DNA of 64,000 bases, from positions 125,886 to 189,885 of the forward strand of contig MU401460.1 in NCBI GenBank assembly GCA_022579005.1, read 5' to 3'. Positions 35,813-48,991 of the stretch are shown in pieces; within the stretch, counting starts at the first letter, position 1, and each line of letters opens with the position of its first letter. The notes beneath the pieces are model-generated. The model worked only from the letters and a program-made list of their open reading frames with translations, ran no database searches and was not told the DNA's origin. The position numbers and the translations under genes are program-made. This stretch comes from Poronia punctata (lineage: Eukaryota > Ascomycota > Sordariomycetes > Xylariales > Xylariaceae).

Positions 35813-35961
35813 TTGGATCTGCTTCGCATATTTCGCTTCAATCTGGTGGAATGAAAGCGAATTGCCCCATTACCACCTTGGATGGGTGGCCATGAACCTC
35901 GTGAAACCCCAGCGGCCAAGCATCAACGGGGTTGTGATCTAGGTACCACCTTTTGGGGACC

Positions 35962-38227
35962 ATGACAGCAGTCAGGACGACGCTATGGTGTGCGGTGCTC
36001 TTGTATTTCGGTGCATGGCGCGTTAGAGCCGTCGGAGCAGGTCAGCCACGCCTCGACGTCTCCCCGCCAGCTTACTGGTAGTGCTTTTATCGGAGGATTG
36101 CTGACCACTAATGCAGAACGTAACTGGAGAGACCAACCTCATTACCGGGCGTTGGAAATCAGAGGTAATACGACCGCTGCAGGTGCTACCCAGAGCAGTG
36201 CTGCACTGTTACCGGAGTCGCAAGATGCGCCAATCATTGTTTCCCGTACACAGTCAACGACCCGGGCCGAGCAGGAGACATCGCAATCACGGCAGCAAAC
36301 CGTGTCGACGCCTGCAATAGCCTCCGATACCAGTATAGCCAGCACTACGATTACGAGGATTGCCAGCAACAGCACTGCACAGCACACAACGCCTAGAAAA
36401 ACTACCACTGCTACTTTCGCTACAGAGGGTGACGATTCTTCTGCGGCCGACGGACGGGGTAACGAATCGAGACTCGTGGAGGACACATTCATAGCCAGCA
36501 TCACAACCTTAACGAGGCCACCTCTTACGGCACCTTTAATTCCAACAAGTCAAGTCAGCTCGCCAGGCTTGGCATCCCCTCTTTCTAATCCAGACACGAC
36601 TGGACTAATAACTACGACAACGGAGAGTCCGTACGCCAATGATTCGTTGCCCGTAACCCCTGCCTACTCTACTGCGAGACTAAGACCGATAACCACCGAA
36701 ACTCCTTACTGGACGTCTACCGAAGATGATTGCACGACGACTTCCTTTGGACCCTATGCCACCATGATCTCGTATTCCGTCATCCACACCTGGACCATAA
36801 CATGGATAGGAGATCCGGCGGATTACACGCCACCTTTTCCCACAATTAGCACGCCAAACATATGCCCGCCCACGACGGAACCGGCGGGAAAATTTACCGT
36901 CTCATTGTGTGATGGCTCCGAGGAGAAATGTACTCGCGTACACGAGACGAGTACAGAGCCCCCGGAATGGCCAGATATGACCTTGTCGAACTGGTTTTTT
37001 ACCGAGACGGAGGACATGAGAACTAGAGTGACGACCATCACCTTCGTAACGACGGACAAGAACCCAGCCGTTGTATATCCAACCTCACGACCGCCTGACT
37101 ACGGTGGATCGCCCGACCCAGCGGGAATCGTGCATAGCATCCCCTTGTCGGACCCCCGGTCCGTCAATATCCCCGACTATGGAAACTCGGACCCGGATTT
37201 CCAAGGGGTCAAGACGGTGCCTGTCACGGAGCCCCCGATTCCGCCCATCACGGTCATTGTGAAGCCCAGCGGTGTGGTAATCAATAATCATACATTTACC
37301 GACGACCCTGCCCACCCCACGTCGACGGTAGTAGTTGACAGCAGCACCTTCGTCATTAAGCCGACAGAAGTGGACGGAGCCGGTGCCAAGGTCACGCGGC
37401 CACCTAGTGACGGACCCTCGGTCACCCGGTTGCCGACGAGAACCACGATTGGCGGCATCTCGGTGGGGATAGATGGATCCAGTGTAACGATGGACAGCAC
37501 GACTTTCACAGTCGGGACCAAGCCGACAGCGGTAGTGGTAAGTGGCCAGACCGTGACGCTTGCGCCAGATGGCATCATCTTCCCGACGCAAACGCTTCCC
37601 TTGGGGTCTGAGGATGATACAACTCGGGTAGTGGTCGGTGCGGAACTGATTACGGCAGTTGGGTCGAGGCGGGTGGTCATCAGGGGCACAACGATGACAT
37701 ATGCATCGGGTGCGAGCATCATCACCTCTGTGGTCGACGGCGACACGGTACTGCTCGGGCCATCAGGCGTTATCGTCAATGGACGTACCTACGGCGGAAC
37801 CGAGGCCGCGTCGACGGACTCGGAGTACATCGTAGTGGGCGGCGCCACCATCTCCCAGATCGGACCCACGGCGGTCGTGATAGAGGGCGTCACATACACT
37901 TTTAGCCCTCTTCAGGCAGGCCAGCCGGAGACCACAACGGTCGTCGGCGGCGAGACGGTCACCATAGGGCCTGACGGTGTCTCGGTCTCATCGTGGACCC
38001 TCGCCTCGCCGTACGCGTCAACCACTATAATTACCCCAACTGGCGGCGGCGGCGGCGGCAGTGGCAGCAACGCGCAGCCCACACCTACGGTCCATGCGCC
38101 GCCTATAGCCACGGATACGAACAAGAAGAACGGCGACCCTTTCGCTGTCTCCAGAGGGCCAGGCTGGCCGTTGACCATCTGGATAGGCATGGGCGCTGGG
38201 ATCCTAGGGTGTCTACTAGCTCTATGA
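35962..38227 (+). CDS. Thr/Ser-rich secreted surface protein, probably GPI-anchored
   Basis: Exons 35962-36040 and 36117-38227 sum to 2190 nt and 729 residues. The first exon encodes a signal peptide (MTAVRTTLWCAVLLYFGAW). The intron uses GTCAGC as donor and TGCAG as acceptor. This donor is weaker than a nearby GTAGTG, but the latter gives an immediate stop. Residues 30-230 are Thr/Ser-rich, as in O-mannosylated wall proteins. From about 404 to 675, four degenerate modules repeat a V-x-G-x-x-I/V-T-x-x-G-P-x-x-V-V-I-x-G pattern. After a Gly/Ser linker the protein ends in a hydrophobic tail (W-P-L-T-I-W-I-G-M-G-A-G-I-L-G-C-L-L-A-L), consistent with a GPI signal. A cell-wall role is inferred. 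Confidence 0.75.
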
Positions 38228-41200
38228 TCTCATCCAAACAGTATACCATGATTTATCTCTTAAACCCAATCCCCCCACCCTATTCCCCTCACCATCTACA
38301 TACATATGCCATACCCACATATAAACGTACATATATAAGCAAAAGTTCGGGACCGTTTATAGGATATTTTGGATTCGGCGCATCATAACGGCAACGGACG
38401 GCGAGGCCCACTTTTTGGCTAGAAAGGATACCTATATAGATCCATATATCAAAGGCAACTCGGAAAAGGTAACCGCCTTGGTTTTCTAGAATACCGCAAT
38501 CCGGTATCTGTATTACAATGAAAGAATCATCTATCGGCATGAAGATGTCGACCACATTCTCCTACCGGGCTTCTATCTCTTATCTCTTTTAATATTTCCT
38601 GTTATTGATCTTATACCTGCCTATACAGTTAGATGTCCGCTGTAGAAGTCTACTCCTATTATTGTGTACATGCAACATGTATAACACCCCGTACTAGGGT
38701 ACGTCAAGACTCGGGCCGTATTTTGGCCATAGTACTGTAACCTATGTAGGTAACTAGATATCTGTTCAAGGGTCAGTTTAGGTCAAGTAGAAACTCGTGC
38801 TCTGAAAATCCTCCGCCCTTGCCGTAGCATTTCGCGTTCCTGTGCCTGGACTGATAAAAGTTGAGGTGGATCTTACCCCGCATCGCCGTCCACGCGCATT
38901 ACCATCGCACCCTGCAACATTAACCTAGTAAAACGTACTCGTATCTAGCGCACCGAGTCGGTCCCGAGAGTCTCTTCTGTACCTACACGTACCTAATATA
39001 ATCAGGTTACGTCTGAAGGTTTGCTCGGGAATTACCTACGGCGGGACATTATTACGTACATGTGTATAAGCAAGTAAGGTAGCTTTACTGCATGTAGAAG
39101 CTGCGCATGACGTCTGACACATGGTAGACAGGGGTCCGAAACAAGCGACATTTTCCCACGTTTTTACGTTTCTAGGTGCCTACACGTAGATGGAATGCTG
39201 TTGAATACACGTAAAGATTTCCAGGTTTTGATACTCACAGTATCAGCTCCCTCTCTCTCTCTCTCTCTCGTAGACTAGTACAAAACCAGGGACTTTAGGT
39301 AGGCACTCGAACAGACGGTCTGACTTGGCACATTCCAACGAAAGCGTTCGAGAAACGTATGTACCCACTAGGTATCGCCTGGTCTAGGGGAATTCACAAA
39401 GCTTTTCCGCCACTATCCAACACTTAAATTTCTTAGCCTAAACACTACCGAAAAGGACCTCCCCCCCACTCTCGTACGTGGAATACTTCTAGGTTACAGA
39501 AAAAGCGAGAGGGGAAGGGGGAGGGGGGGATACATGGCTTCAGACCAGATTAGATCTAGCCACAGTTACTCATCTTCCGTCGAATAATAAAGGGGAGGCG
39601 CCCAGAAGACGAACGAGGAATATATCAGTTAGACGGGGGCTTCTTCTGCCCTGAAGAAAGAAAAGAAAGAAAAATATTCAGCGGTAAACAAACAACGTTA
39701 CATGGCATAAAGGAGGTTAAGTAAAGGTAATCGGCCACATGGCGAAAGTCCCCGCTTCTAAAGACACTGGTTTATGCGAGGTCCTTTCTAGCTTCTTTCT
39801 TGGGGGTCGTCTGAGAAGGCTAGCAAAATGATAGGTGCCAACCTAGGTCTACTCGTAGGTTAGGGAAGTAGATTTTACACGTCGGAGTTGATGCCGATTA
39901 TTTTCTACTCAAACCTAATGTATCTACCTAACCTAGTAAGCTGGGCAATTGTACGGTACATTTTTCTTACTATATTTTATCCGGTTTAAGATGTTCGTAT
40001 GTCACTACCTTATCTACGTGTTACACTTGCCCTGTCCTCTATGAAACTTGGGAATATTTGTTTAGGTAGCTGCGATCCGGCATCGATGACAGATAATATG
40101 GCAGGAATTATGCCGTAGTTACCTTTATTCCGCTGCCAAGGCCCCTGATGGAAATAACAAGTGACAACAAACATCATGACGAACTTCTAACTGGACTAGG
40201 TACCTGGATACGTTTTCGACAGGCACACAGGGTCTTGTATAACTACGTCTTACAAGGCAACTTCAAGGCTGCTTCAAGTACCTACCTTAGTTTACTGGCG
40301 CTTACCAAAGGCTATTGTAAGCAGAGGGACCACAAAAAGGTAAGGTAGACAGGTCCGCACCGTCTTGGCCGTACGAGTACCTAGGATGCAGTTGGTTTCA
40401 AATGCCTACACGTACATACTACCGAACCCTCGTAGCGCCGGAGGCGCGCGCCAGGATACCTACTTGACTCTTTCTTTCGCATGTACCTAGTGCGGCGCAG
40501 AAAATTGCGATATGACCACCCCAGCCACGACTCTACATGGTGGTAGAGAGAGCATCGGGCAGTCCAGGTAGGTAGTACCTGCCTCTTCCTTAAAGCTAGC
40601 AGTTGTTCAACAAGTGCAACCATCCTACTAGGAGTCCGCCCTATCAACATATGTAGATTCCTCTCCCATTGTTTCTCTTCATTAAGGTATTAACTTGTCT
40701 GTCTATCATCACCTTATCTGCTACCGTAGGACTTCGGTCTTGCTTATATGCTTCCTAACCTAGACGGGACATAAGATAGATAGGTTTGATACGATGTAAC
40801 CCCGCGTTGTTCCCCCTAACCCCCCCCCCCCCCCCCTGATCTTCTTGTACTTGTACCTAGTCTACCGGGTCGATCAAAATTCCTTGGCATAAGACGTACG
40901 CACGTAGGTTTGAAGAACGCACCTACTCTGCCTACTTAACCTAGGTACTTTAGCCGGTCTTCCGGGGCTTAAGATAGGGAGGGGATGTCGCGCAAGTCAT
41001 TCACCTACGGTCGCTTGAGGAGGTGTTTGCTTGACGATGATTTTCATCATTCCTGATTTCGATTACAGTGATGCAATCTCAATCGGGTCTGTTATTGATA
41101 AGCGGTGAACAGGATGACGGACGATGGGATTTCCTTTCCCGCTTTACGTGCGCGCACGCATGTTTTCTATATCTAGGTAACTTTTTTGGTTCAAACACGA

Positions 41201-42830
41201 CATTTTGACACTTTTCAGAAAGGTCCCTAAGTGGGATACGGATACGGATATGGAGCTCCAAATTGAAGGAAACGAAACGAGGAAAGGGGCGGCGGTGGAG
41301 GAGGAGAGAAGCATGCCTGGGGGGCTGGTATCTCAGTTGCGGGTTCATAAGGTAAGGTACTCATATCAATGATTAATGCAGCACCGCCGAAAATGCGCCT
41401 TTTCTTTTCCGCTCCCCTCCTTCCTCGTTCCTTCCTTCCTCCTCCGCTCATCGTTTTTTTTTGTCCCACTCGTGTGTTTTATCTACACGTACCTACGTAA
41501 TGTAGCCTATAGCCTACACGGTCGGTCTACTAAACCCACGGGCACTGCCGCAATTCGGGGTAGTTAGTTCTCGGCGGATGCTTTTGCGTTATTTTTCCCA
41601 CCCATCTCTCTATATTTATTACCTACTCTAGATAGCGATCGTTTTTCGGCGGCCTCTTTTCGATTTCCCCCAATGCTACGTTGTGTAAATTCCGGCACTT
41701 TGGTAGATAGATTAAACCCCGTGTCTGGGCACCAATGAGATGTCTCTTTTCCCCAGAGTCACGGATGTCTCGGCTTTCTTTCTGTCGGTCGAAGAGTGCA
41801 AGGCCGGTATGATTACTTCCGACACCAAAGAATGAGTTGAATGTGTAAGTAAAGTAGGTTTGTAGGGAGGGAGGAGGGAGGGAGGAGTTCTGGACGTGGT
41901 ATTCTCTCGTAATAGGTCAATTACCTACTACGAATGAGTTGTGGCTTTGCTGTTCGTTTTCTTTCTCAAAGGTAAGGCAAGGTTTTAGTTTTCATTTTGT
42001 CCCTTGTGCTTAACAAGGTAAAAGCCCCCCTCCCCTCCCCTTTTCCGCTGAACTTGAATTGTGGAAGGATAAATGGATGGGTAAGTAACTATGATCAAGC
42101 ATGTAGTAACTACCTACCTTAGCCAAGGTAGGTATGCTGTTGGGCAAAAAAAAAAACCCCAAAAAATTACAGAAATCACCGGAGAAAATAAAGAGCTGTC
42201 TGTAGATGAATGAATGAATTACCTTACCTTACCTACATGGAAAGCCCACCATGGACAATAGACCCAGATGCCTGGCATCGAGAGTTATAACCATTACTTA
42301 ACCAGTCTAGTCTTGGATGTTTTTAAGTGTCTGTGTAGGTTCTTTGATGATGATGATATACGGAGAGAGAGGGAGAGAGAGAGTGAGAGTGAGAGGAGAG
42401 GAAGTAGACTACCTAGACTACAGGTTTTAAAGTGTACTTACTAGATTCTTATACGTGATCATCGAGTCAGGGGCAAAAAAAAAAAACCGTCGTCACGTTC
42501 ATTCGAAAGAGACGCCTCGCTCGCCACAGCTGGGAGGGGAGGGATATTCTGATATGTACACATATTTCGCCGAGGCAAATCTCGATTACCGTATTCGCAA
42601 AGTCTACAGTACCTATATCTTTATATTTATTTCTTCTACCGCTACTGTGTGAGCTTTGCGTCGCGGAAATTTGATATTGACTCTTAAAGAGTGAGAACAA
42701 CCAACATCATGGTCGCTGTAGATTTGTCCAAGGGAAAGACGCCTTTTCTTTAACATCTACCTAACCTTGACCTAATGGATGATTCTCTCAAGGCTGCCTA
42801 GGTAGGTACCTGACCTATGTACACTTTACT
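38228..42830. other. gene-poor intergenic region with microsatellites
   Basis: No supportable gene in 4.6 kb. It holds (CT)n at 39250-39269, a 17-C run at 40820-40836, purine tracts near 41862-41885 and (GA)n-type sequence at 42361-42404. TACTCGTA and CCTACCTA words are frequent. The region lies between two convergent genes, so much of it is 3' flank. Confidence 0.6.
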
Positions 42831-45800
42831 TTACCAAACCTCCTCCCAAAACAAATGTTTCTTGTGCAACATTTCTTTTGCTTCCCCATCGTCCTTGGCT
42901 AGTCCGCCCTTGACCATGCACGTGTATAAGGCCTGTCTGACAGCCGCAGGCATTTTCCCCGAGCTTCCGCATAAACAAATGACGGCGTCTTTACGCAGCA
43001 AGTCGCATATCTGCTCGGAATGCTCGAGGAGTCGATCCTGTACGTAAATCTTGGCCGGTTGGTCTCTCGAAAAGGCCGTGATCACTTCAGAAACGATACC
43101 AGGCCACTCGTTCTCGAAATAGAAATCTGCTGCGCGGTTCCGTCCGCCGTAAAACAGCAGCGTTTCGGCTTTGGGTATACCAGTGCCCGACATCGACCTC
43201 CAGAGTGATTCACGATAGAGTAATATTGAGCGAACGGGCGCGATGCCTGTTCCCGCAGCAATGGCTATCAGAGGTTTCTCCACCATCTTGGCCGCTGGGT
43301 TGGGGTTCGGCCGGATTGAAAGGGAGATCGGAGTGCCGGCTGGGAGAGAGGATATGTACCGGGAACATAACCCGTGTCTAGTCTTGCGTAGCACAGTCTT
43401 GTATTTGACCAAGGCAACCAAGAGCTCTATCGTCGTATCTCCTTCGGATCCACCTTCTCTGTGGTGGTTGTCAGGGGCTGCAATGCTATACTCGCGACCT
43501 CGAATAACGGGGAATACACTAGGGATGGCTTGGTAGGGAATCCGGACCGTGGGGAAGTCTTGCAACACCTCGAGTATGGATCGCCGCGGTCGAGACGTGT
43601 AGTCGTAGAACTCGTCCGAGTAAAGAGGATTGCCGAATTCCATCAGTCTCTCTTTGTGTGTATCATCTTCCGTGTAGAAAGCTATTTGGGAGAAGAACGA
43701 ACGTTTGGGGATAGAGGTAATGTCGTAATTATGGATAAGAAGCTGGCGTAGTGTGCTCTGTTCCAGTGGGTAACAATCTTTGAGCATTTGCTTTCCACGA
43801 ATGCCCGCGAGCCCGTGGGAAACATGGCGGACGCGTTGGTTAGCCACATCGTGCCAGCCCATGAGATCAATGAGCGTCTGTACATCATGGCTAAAGTTCT
43901 TGGGATATATAACAGCCACGTCACAAGGTTTTGGACCGCAGTCTTCCCCGTATTCCTTACTGGGGACAATTATACGGAGATGACGCACATCTTGCCAGTG
44001 GGAACTCGGCGTGATCCGTCTGTTTTCCGCCACGAGGCCGTGCACCGCATTGGGAACGGGAAGGAGACCAACAGGAGGCGCTTCCTCGGTTCTCTTAGCC
44101 GAATCTTCAAGGGAGTACTTGAAAGGTGCATCATGTAAGAGGTTCTCGTCGGGCTTATCTAATGGACTTTCGGCTTTCATCGCAGCTACTTGTCCAGAAG
44201 TAAGATCCTGATGACTATACTGTGCCGGTTCAAAGTCGAGCTCCCGGCCATGGCTATCGACGTCATTCTTCTGTGGAGACATGGTGGAGGGTTTATGCGT
44301 GTCGGCGCCCTCGAGTAGAGACGTGCTCACTCTGTCGCCGTATGATTGTAGAGTGCTTGTAGGCACTATGCTGGCGCCATCAAGTCTTGCTTCCTCTGTC
44401 GAATCCATGTTTACGTCCATACCGGCCAGCTCTAGCGTGAACTTTGGGGGGAGAAGCACCTCCGAAGGTATAGGCGATAGACCTGAAGGTACCGGATACT
44501 CCTTCTCAAGATATGTTTTCAAGGTGAGACACCATGATAATAAAGTCCCGTCAATGCTTTTCTCACGTCAGTATTGTGATGTGATTCACTAGCAAAGCTT
44601 TATGTGTCCGTCGGTATGCGTGCCATTCTACCTACACATGGGGGTGGGCGATATGGGTTTAATGATGCTACTAACCCCTCTTCGTGTCTCTCGTCGGCCT
44701 CACCGCGTGGTAAAAACTCAACTGCGCCTAGCTGTTCAAGGCGTTTGTGTAGCTTACGCGCAGCCCAGTTGTATCTGCAGATAGAGACATGGTTAGAATG
44801 AGTAAAGCTTGCGGCGCAGGCAAAAAAGTATTGGATGATTTTTGAATCCAAAGACGAGTAAGAGAGGAGGATAAAGAGTGTATACGGAGGGAAGGTTTCA
44901 GAAATCATCCCGTACTGGAAATATGAGCTGTCCCCAAGACCAAAAGTCGTGAACCTAACCCGGCGAAGACAGTCGGGTGGGAGACGTTTGCGGAGGAGGC
45001 TCTTCCAGAATTGGCGAGCGTTCCTAGGCAAATCACCTTGGCCCGTGGTAGAAATAACGAAGACGACGAGAGAATAGCGTAGCAGGTCACTCTAGAAAAG
45101 CGAGAATATTGTTAATTTCATTTCTTTCTTTCTACTTTTTGGTAAATCACAATAATTCTTTCTGCCTAGGCGCGGATTAGAAAAGAGCAGGGATGGATGT
45201 AGTGTAGACGGAAAGCAGAATAAATCAGATATCGGAGGATGTAGCGAGTAGTTTCGGCCCTCCTCACCCCTTTTCCGTCCAAGGTTCGAAAGGGAGAAAG
45301 GGTAAAGCCAAACTGGCCTATATGTATCATGTGCGAATAGAAAAACTCAAAAAGGGCCCATCTGCATGTTTCCATACGGGGTTCCTTTTTGGGCAAAAGG
45401 AGATAAAAACCAATACAACGAGGTCCGATATGCAGAGTAAGGAGATACACCGTGCATAATGCATAATGCAGTACAGCATCGTTCGCAGGAGGGAGAGAAG
45501 CACCCGGACAGGGCCAAAACTTAGCAGAGTAACAGAAAGCAGAAAATATGGAACAAGTAGTACGACGAAGTGTTATCGGTTCGTCATCAGCAAGGCAGCA
45601 AGGCAGCTAGGCAAGGCGGAGGCAGTGTTTACTCATGGCCCCTTTCGTGTCTCCTCGCTTATTCCTCCATTCTTGCCAGTTCAAAATAACCTCTCCACTG
45701 GCCTGTGTATGTTGATTTGCTTTCATTTGAACTTGCTTATCCGACTTACCAGTTGAACATCATTCATCTCTTCGAGTGATGTTTGAAAGTGCAACCTCAT

Positions 45801-45932
45801 GGCCATGCGCTCTATTTCGCCGGCGGCATCCTCGCTATTGCCGGTCTCTGACCCGTAGAGGATCAACATATTCCGATGACCGGCCGTTTCGCTGTTTCCA
45901 TCTTGAGCCGGATTTTGTCCTGCCGCCATCAT
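42831..45932 (-). CDS. tah18: NADPH-dependent diflavin oxidoreductase (Tah18 type)
   Basis: Minus-strand exons 45932-45750, 45091-44916, 44774-44676 and 44556-42831 make 2184 nt and 727 residues. The order is an FMN flavodoxin domain from residue 22 (L-I-L-Y-G-S-E-T-G-N; T-T-G-Q-G-D-L-P-R-N; F-G-L-G-D-S-S-Y), a ~120-residue polar linker (about 199-319), an FAD domain (R507-E-Y-S510), the nucleotide motif A-A-G-T-G-I-A-P-V-R at about 586-595, and an NADPH domain ending F-W-E-E-V-W. Tah18 passes electrons from NADPH to Dre2 for cytosolic Fe-S cluster assembly. The short N-terminus without membrane anchor separates it from cytochrome P450 reductase. Intron 1 is unusually long (658 nt). The linker is longer than in the minimal family layout. 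Confidence 0.92.
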
Positions 45933-48900
45933 AGGTAATGAGAGGGTTGAAAGGCGCTATGTCGGCTTCTTTCCAATTCATCTAGTGAGGGCAAGGGTAG
46001 GCAGCAAGTAAAAGTGTTGCACTGCAATGGCCGCGACGTTGAAGTTGTCGTTGCCACTTTTTGCATTCACCTGTAACATGACTGGAAGTTACTACTTGTG
46101 GCCCCGTTAGAAGGTGTTTCCTAGATAGCGCCCAGGATGTTAATTATGTCATTAATTCGGCTCCTGTTTTGATTGGTTCGTTAGCAATAGGTAACGCCTA
46201 AAATACATTTCCAGCGGCTTTTGATACCTGTACAAGGTGTACCCAGTAAAATCAGATAAGCCACCTATCTAATATTTGGAAACATACCTCCGTATTCGCT
46301 GCACCGACTCCGTCTTGTTCGACCTTAGAGCTCCAAATCTGTATGTACTGAGTATATCGCCAGTAGTAGTACGTTAGTCATAGTCCTACGCCGGGTCAAT
46401 TTTCCGTGCTCATCGTCAGGGCCCTATGGACCGGGCGCCGTTTATTTTTACTTCCACGTACTTACATGTACTTGTAAAGTGTGCTTTATGTAGGTTTAGT
46501 GGTTGTACTCGTAAAAAGGGATGCTTGCAGCTTGCCTACATGTGCGTACTGTGTACAGATCACGATACATATACACACCTTACCTTTGTCTTTTACGTTG
46601 CAGTAGGTAGTATTGTGTAAGGACGTAACCTTGGGCGGTGGGCTTGTTCAGCTTGCTCCCCAATGTACATGGGTACATGTAGGCATATCGTCTTCGAATA
46701 GCAAAGGAAGCGCAGATTCAGGGTGACTCTCCGGCAGCGCCCATCTCCTGTGTTTGATTGTACCTGTATCCAGATAATGATTCCTATAAGTTACGTGTAC
46801 AGAGTTGATGGGCAGAGGTGGGTAAGAGGGAAAGCGGGGCAGGCATCTCGCCTTGTTGATCAGGCAGCTGAAATCCTCTGGGCTTCTGGAGACTGGAGGT
46901 TGTAGGTAGGCTAGCGGGTGTCTATAGAGCGATCAGTAGACGTGTATATAAAACAGACCCCAGTCGTAATTTGTGCAACCCCAGATGGTGGGATGTCGAT
47001 GGGGCTTCTAGAACTCGAACTGCCGACCGGCTAACCCACCACCTGCCCATCTGAAATGTACCATGCCTCAGATGTACACGTAAATCCTCCCAAGCTAAAT
47101 AGTCGTCACTGATTGCTAACATGCCTTCCTGCATTGGGTCTATGTGTATTCCTCTTAGGATGTAGTAGTTTGTTGACATACAGCCACACTTCTATGTGTC
47201 AGAATGAAAATATCGAAATATTTCTGACTACAATTTTTTTAAAATCCAATGCTTTTAGTGTATGCCAAGTAAACGTATGCATATGTTTCAGTGTCCGGTT
47301 GATTACCCATTGGCCTTTTTGGATCTCCGGTTTATCTTGCCGGAGCTGGATTGCCCTTTGGCGCAATTGATATGGTATCTAGATTCCAACCTCTACTTCT
47401 ACGCGTATATTTGTGTACATGTAAGAGAGTGACAAGGCACAAAGCTTTGTCTATCTGAATCAGTCAGTCTTTGCTGACCCATCTTGACTGTGGCCCCGGA
47501 TCCTACAAGCACATTCAGACCACCTAGCGCAAGGTAGGTACGTAATATAGGAGAGCAGGCACAATTGTACCTTAAAATGACCTGGGTGGCGACCAACTGT
47601 CTTCAAATATGTAAGCGGAAAGTGTGCCCGGTCTAAAACGGTACGTACATCATATATTTACAAACAGTGTTGCCCACCCTGCTATTCCACATGACATATG
47701 CGGCTCTACTACCTTTAATGTATACGTATTCCCAACCTTGCGCCTGTGGTCCCATGCTCGGAATGTCAGGACCATAGGAGGGAATGATATCGGAGGCTAT
47801 AAAAACCATTAGTTGTAAAACTTTTTCGAAAATGACAGGACAACCAGTATGTTATGTTTGGTCCCTATGTGTAGGTCCAGTCTGTAGGTAGCGCAAACAT
47901 TGTTATTACAGCAATACCAGCTTCTATCAATCAAATATGGAGATTGCTTGTGGCCTAAAAACAGCCAGGTTTGATATACCTCCACTCTAGTTGAAGTGTT
48001 AAAAGTGCTTTTAGTAATGATAACATAGACAGAAGACCAGGGTATAATAACACATAGTATTACCTAGAAATGCCAATATTTACTCTATTTATACATACAT
48101 CAACAATTCATGTACGTTGGTATGTAGTATATACATGTAGGCACTAGGTAGTGCTGCCTTTAAGTATTGCAGGTATGAAGTCTATATCAACATAGCACCT
48201 GTGTGTGTGCAAAGAGCAAAGCTACATGTAGGTACACGTCCATATCGAATACCTATACTCTGAACCTTGCAAAGGGAAAAGATACATGCCTTAGTAGAGT
48301 GGACGACGATACTTAAGTTGTACCTGGACACCATAGCTTGAATTGTTGCTGTCATATTTGTAGAGTTATACCAAGGCGTACTACTTAGAATATAATACTT
48401 CATAATCAGAGTGTACGTATAAGTACTAGGTATATCCTACCTTGGTAGGTATTACGTGTAATTTTGTCCTACAAGACATTTGGCTGCTTGCCATATACAA
48501 CTTCTCTAAAGAATGTGCCTACTCAGATCAGACATGCAAGCAAAGGGTATAAATTATCGTAACGCATCATACTTGCGGGGGGCACCTTCTAATTGGCTCT
48601 CTTGCCAGAAGCCCCTTTCCCTATTCGTCTTATCTTCTTCACACCTGCCGTGCACACATACAAAACATACAACAAAGGACCCACAAGCAGAAACAGTCTT
48701 CAAAAAATTCTAGCAAGTCGCAGCATTACTTTAGTCCTCCTTTCCCTCTCCCCTTCACACCTCTCAATCCACAATCTATCAAGCCAACTTGCGTCAACCC
48801 ACGACCAAAACCTCAAGTTTTCCCAACCCATCTAGGGCACGTAGCCACCCTATCTTCCTCCCCCGACCATCAACAGTTGTTCTCGCGTTCAATCAATTAC

Positions 48901-48991
48901 TGAACTGCTTCTGCAAACGTCCATACATCCCTATCTCCTGCTATCACGACCACTTTTAGCACCATCTCCATCCACACCACAAGATTTCATC
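45933..48991. other. divergent gene-poor intergenic region
   Basis: Promoters for tah18 (left) and the RNA-binding protein (right) must lie here. No gene is recognised. The last ~300 bp before 48992 are a pyrimidine-rich C/T/A leader with many CAACC and TCACC words, typical of a strongly transcribed fungal 5' UTR. A partial tRNA-like patch near 46975-47055 was examined and rejected. Confidence 0.6.

Larger units (their letters stand above)
31415..35961. other. gene-poor divergent intergenic region
   Basis: This 4.5-kb stretch separates two outward-facing surface-protein genes. It is dense in TACTCGTA/TACGAGTA (for example near 31998, 32047, 32219, 32478, 33985, 34169 and 35411). It also holds a perfect hairpin at 35349-35381, a triple AAAGGTC repeat near 35513-35535, and a possible small frame at 35528-35812. 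Confidence 0.6.

Noticed and set aside
46975..47055. tRNA-like patch on the minus strand (CAGATGG...CCATCTG stem, TTCGAGTTC box)
   Set aside because: The stem pairs, but the A-box and B-box are only ~10 nt apart, the T stem does not pair, and the T arm to acceptor distance is far too long. It may be a relic or chance.
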